Below, one piece after another: positions 6,301 through 7,001 of a DNA stretch of 7,001 bases. The stretch covers positions 1 through 7,001 of the forward strand of contig JANTFJ010000129.1 in the NCBI GenBank assembly GCA_024763495.1. Direction: 5' to 3'. A program made the position numbers and the translations under genes. Source of the stretch: Desulfobulbaceae bacterium. Lineage in GTDB: Bacteria > Desulfobacterota > Desulfobulbia > Desulfobulbales > SURF-16. Under the pieces are notes generated by a model. That model was not told the origin of the DNA. It saw nothing but the letters and a program-made list of their open reading frames with translations, and did no database searches. Each line of letters opens with the position of its first letter. Position 1 is the first letter of the stretch.

Positions 6301-6864
6301 AACAGCAAGATGAATATCGCTTATGTCATGTTTTATCCCCTTGACCTGATCATTAAATAATATTCTTCCATGGTTAATTTCAATATTATTAATGGAAAAA
6401 AGCAGGGAAGATTTGTCTTTATTATTTTTATTTTCTTTTTCCTGACTGCCGGAGCCGGCAAGATCGGAAAAATTCCAGCTTAAATCCTTGTGGAGCACCA
6501 GGTCGACTACCGGGTTGTCCAGGGAAACGGATTTTGTTACGATGGCCAGTTTAAAAAGGGAAGCGGCCTGGACATTGAAACGCAGTGAAGAAAATGAAAA
6601 TAATTCTTTATCACGGCCCTTGTCCGCCAGCCTGAAATTTTTTATTTCTCCGGCAAGGCTGAAAGGATTAAAGGAAACATTTTCTATAGATGCCTTACGT
6701 CCCAGGGCCGTGGTCAATTTGTCCTCTAATTTATTCTGAACGATTAACGGCAGGATAAAAAAACCGAAAATGGTATAAAAAATAAAAAGGCTGACAGTTA
6801 TTATCGTCCAGCGGCTGCTGCGGGAAAGGCCGCGCCATCGTTGGGTTATGCTGTTTCTGGTCAT
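3310..6864 (-). CDS. DUF748 domain-containing AsmA-like envelope protein
   Basis: This is a very long protein (1184 residues) anchored in the inner membrane and mostly periplasmic. A basic N-terminus (1-17) and one membrane helix (about 18-43) are followed by the family signature LGRKASIENVSFNPFSLAG (54-72). Long beta-rich AsmA-like stretches follow, separated by four charged low-complexity linkers (about 138-152, 350-364, 553-572, 768-789). Each linker comes after a related motif: HKDLSWNFSDL, NNGKINLASLL, HDGSLNLQDF and RDGALNLTEL. Residues 932-958 carry the typical NLPVSLAISLLKNRAGEI block, and 966-993 a hydrophobic, possibly amphipathic segment. The last 185 residues resemble an OmpA-like domain split by an insertion. 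The molecular function of DUF748 proteins is not established. Related AsmA/TamB/YhdP proteins act in lipid transport and outer-membrane homeostasis, so a similar role is inference. The ATG lacks an obvious Shine-Dalgarno sequence (GATAAAATT precedes it), but no better start is present and the N-terminus fits the family. Confidence 0.9.
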   Translation of the reverse strand: MTRNSITQRWRGLSRSSRWTIITVSLFIFYTIFGFFILPLIVQNKLEDKLTTALGRKASIENVSFNPFSLAGEIKNFRLADKGRDKELFSFSSLRFNVQAASLFKLAIVTKSVSLDNPVVDLVLHKDLSWNFSDLAGSGSQEKENKNNKDKSSLLFSINNIEINHGRILFNDQVKGIKHDISDIHLAVPYISNLPNDIEIFIQPAFSANVNGTVLGLNGSSKPFVNSRSSEFNINFTDIDLTGYLVYLPPDLGFTIKNALLDLNLTLSFMQQEDGRPAIKIIGKTGLRKVDIRDRDDLPLLNFSAMEIDLDQTHIMGREFNLAGFSLTKPELFIRRLNNGKINLASLLPTPEAVPEQQEETSPAKNLILNIKETVVHEATIHYSDLSRATPFETTLSPVEIKIKNFGLKPENMADFSLDLTTESAEKLKISGKFSPIPLKVEAEVELNNIKPGKYRPYYENSLVAEIAADQADFKANLALSPDNFKIFDISCVLDRFTATRDTKVIIDKFSINAGEVDLTEKKIIIGRCASSGGIIPLVHRHDGSLNLQDFITPKPASAESKNEPDSNKEKSGWSWLLRKLEFSDYSCLFSDQDPAQKANFAFEQLHLNAENISNNQAESGKINLGMIMNKKGKIKAAGSLTPAPLDLNIELALHDLPLKDCQPYVTEYLNIFINKGSGQIDGNLRVNGRNTPASLDFQGSLASTGLDILDSETGNLLSWKNFKINRLAVSSSSTTSIAAQAVIIDGLQAKIEVDRDGALNLTELSKAETASSPAPKNQTTEKKPKKTLKTTIELVDLKDCRIDFADHSLSPQFNAALEDIQGRITGLSSSKDVQAIVDIKATLNQHSPLTIKGKIHPWADFFTDITVDLHDMDLNPLSPYSSKFIAYPLDKGKLSLDLHYLIEGKKLTSDNSVFLDQITLGDHVQNDTAVNLPVSLAISLLKNRAGEINLDIPVSGQLDDPEFSVAGVIFTVLKNLLVKAATSPFALLGSLFPSDRDFLYVEFLPGTTKVKDKDEKKWKIFARALYDHPALKLDITPFVDPEKDGRSLRKFRFERLLKREKMRDLLKKKQTVPEVDKIEISPEEYDHYLTRAYKAAEFDRPRNFIGLLKKLPPAEMAELLNDNIAVTSNDLRQLGIDRAELIKDFLVTSGPVEPERIFMLEPQQLSTATPDGLSSMRVEIMAR

Positions 6865-7001
6865 AATTTTATCAAGTTTTAATACTCACGGGGTAAGCGT
6901 CCTGACTTCGCTAACCCCTGTAATTGTAACTGCTCAACTTTCGGAGTTGATATAATTGATTGAAATTATTTAATATAATTGAATAAATTCGTCTGTCATT
7001 C
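6865..7001 (-). promoter_or_regulatory. AT-rich leader upstream of the DUF748 gene
   Basis: No coding sequence is seen. Two inverted repeats stand out: GGGGT.AGCG (6890-6899) with CGCT.ACCCC (6909-6918), a 9-pair stem with one mismatch and a 9-base loop, and TCAACT (6934-6939) with AGTTGA (6945-6950), a perfect 6-base stem. Beyond them, 6950-6990 is almost pure A/T and is the likely promoter region, but I cannot fix a -35/-10 pair with good spacing on the minus strand. The hairpins would lie in the mRNA leader if transcription starts in the AT-rich part. Otherwise they may belong to the 3' end of an upstream gene outside the window. Confidence 0.3.

Overview
The window is a stretch of bacterial chromosome in which every convincing gene lies on the minus strand, so the text below follows transcription from right to left. 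Base composition is moderate, with AT-rich intergenic DNA. The gene content (a very long DUF748/AsmA-like envelope protein, a WbpG/PseA-type amidotransferase and a fused HisH-HisF) suggests a Gram-negative, perhaps a Desulfobacterota/Deltaproteobacteria-type organism. That placement is inference: the window contains no rRNA or ribosomal protein gene to anchor it.

Layout. (1) 6865-7001 is an AT-rich leader with two small inverted repeats. (2) 6864-3310 encodes an 1184-residue DUF748 protein: an inner-membrane anchor, a long periplasmic AsmA-like region, and a C-terminal part that looks like an OmpA-type fold split by an insertion. (3) 3309-3092 has no gene. It holds a chain of hairpins and one copy of a dispersed imperfect palindrome. 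(4) 3091-1958 encodes a 377-residue PP-loop ATPase of the N-acetyl sugar amidotransferase family (WbpG/PseA-like). Its start is set at an internal ATG with a good ribosome binding site, not at the ATG 90 bases further upstream inside the palindrome. (5) 1957-1680 is a spacer with a plausible sigma70 promoter (TTGATT, 17 bases, TATAAC) and a short open frame whose TGA overlaps the next start codon as ATGA. (6) 1679-102 encodes a 525-residue imidazole glycerol phosphate synthase in which the glutaminase (HisH) and cyclase (HisF) are one polypeptide, resembling eukaryotic HIS7 more than the usual separate bacterial subunits. (7) 1-105 holds a second copy of the palindrome, immediately downstream of hisHF.

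How the genes may work together. WbpG-type amidotransferases take ammonia from a HisH/HisF partner to build acetamidino sugars on surface glycans. The adjacency of this amidotransferase to a fused HisHF therefore suggests a dedicated nitrogen-delivery pair, although the HisHF keeps all the residues expected of a true histidine-pathway enzyme and could serve that pathway instead or as well. The two genes are bracketed by direct copies of the same palindromic repeat, so the pair may be a cassette. The DUF748 gene is probably a separate envelope-biogenesis unit.

I found no tRNA, rRNA, CRISPR array, integrase or intact transposase.
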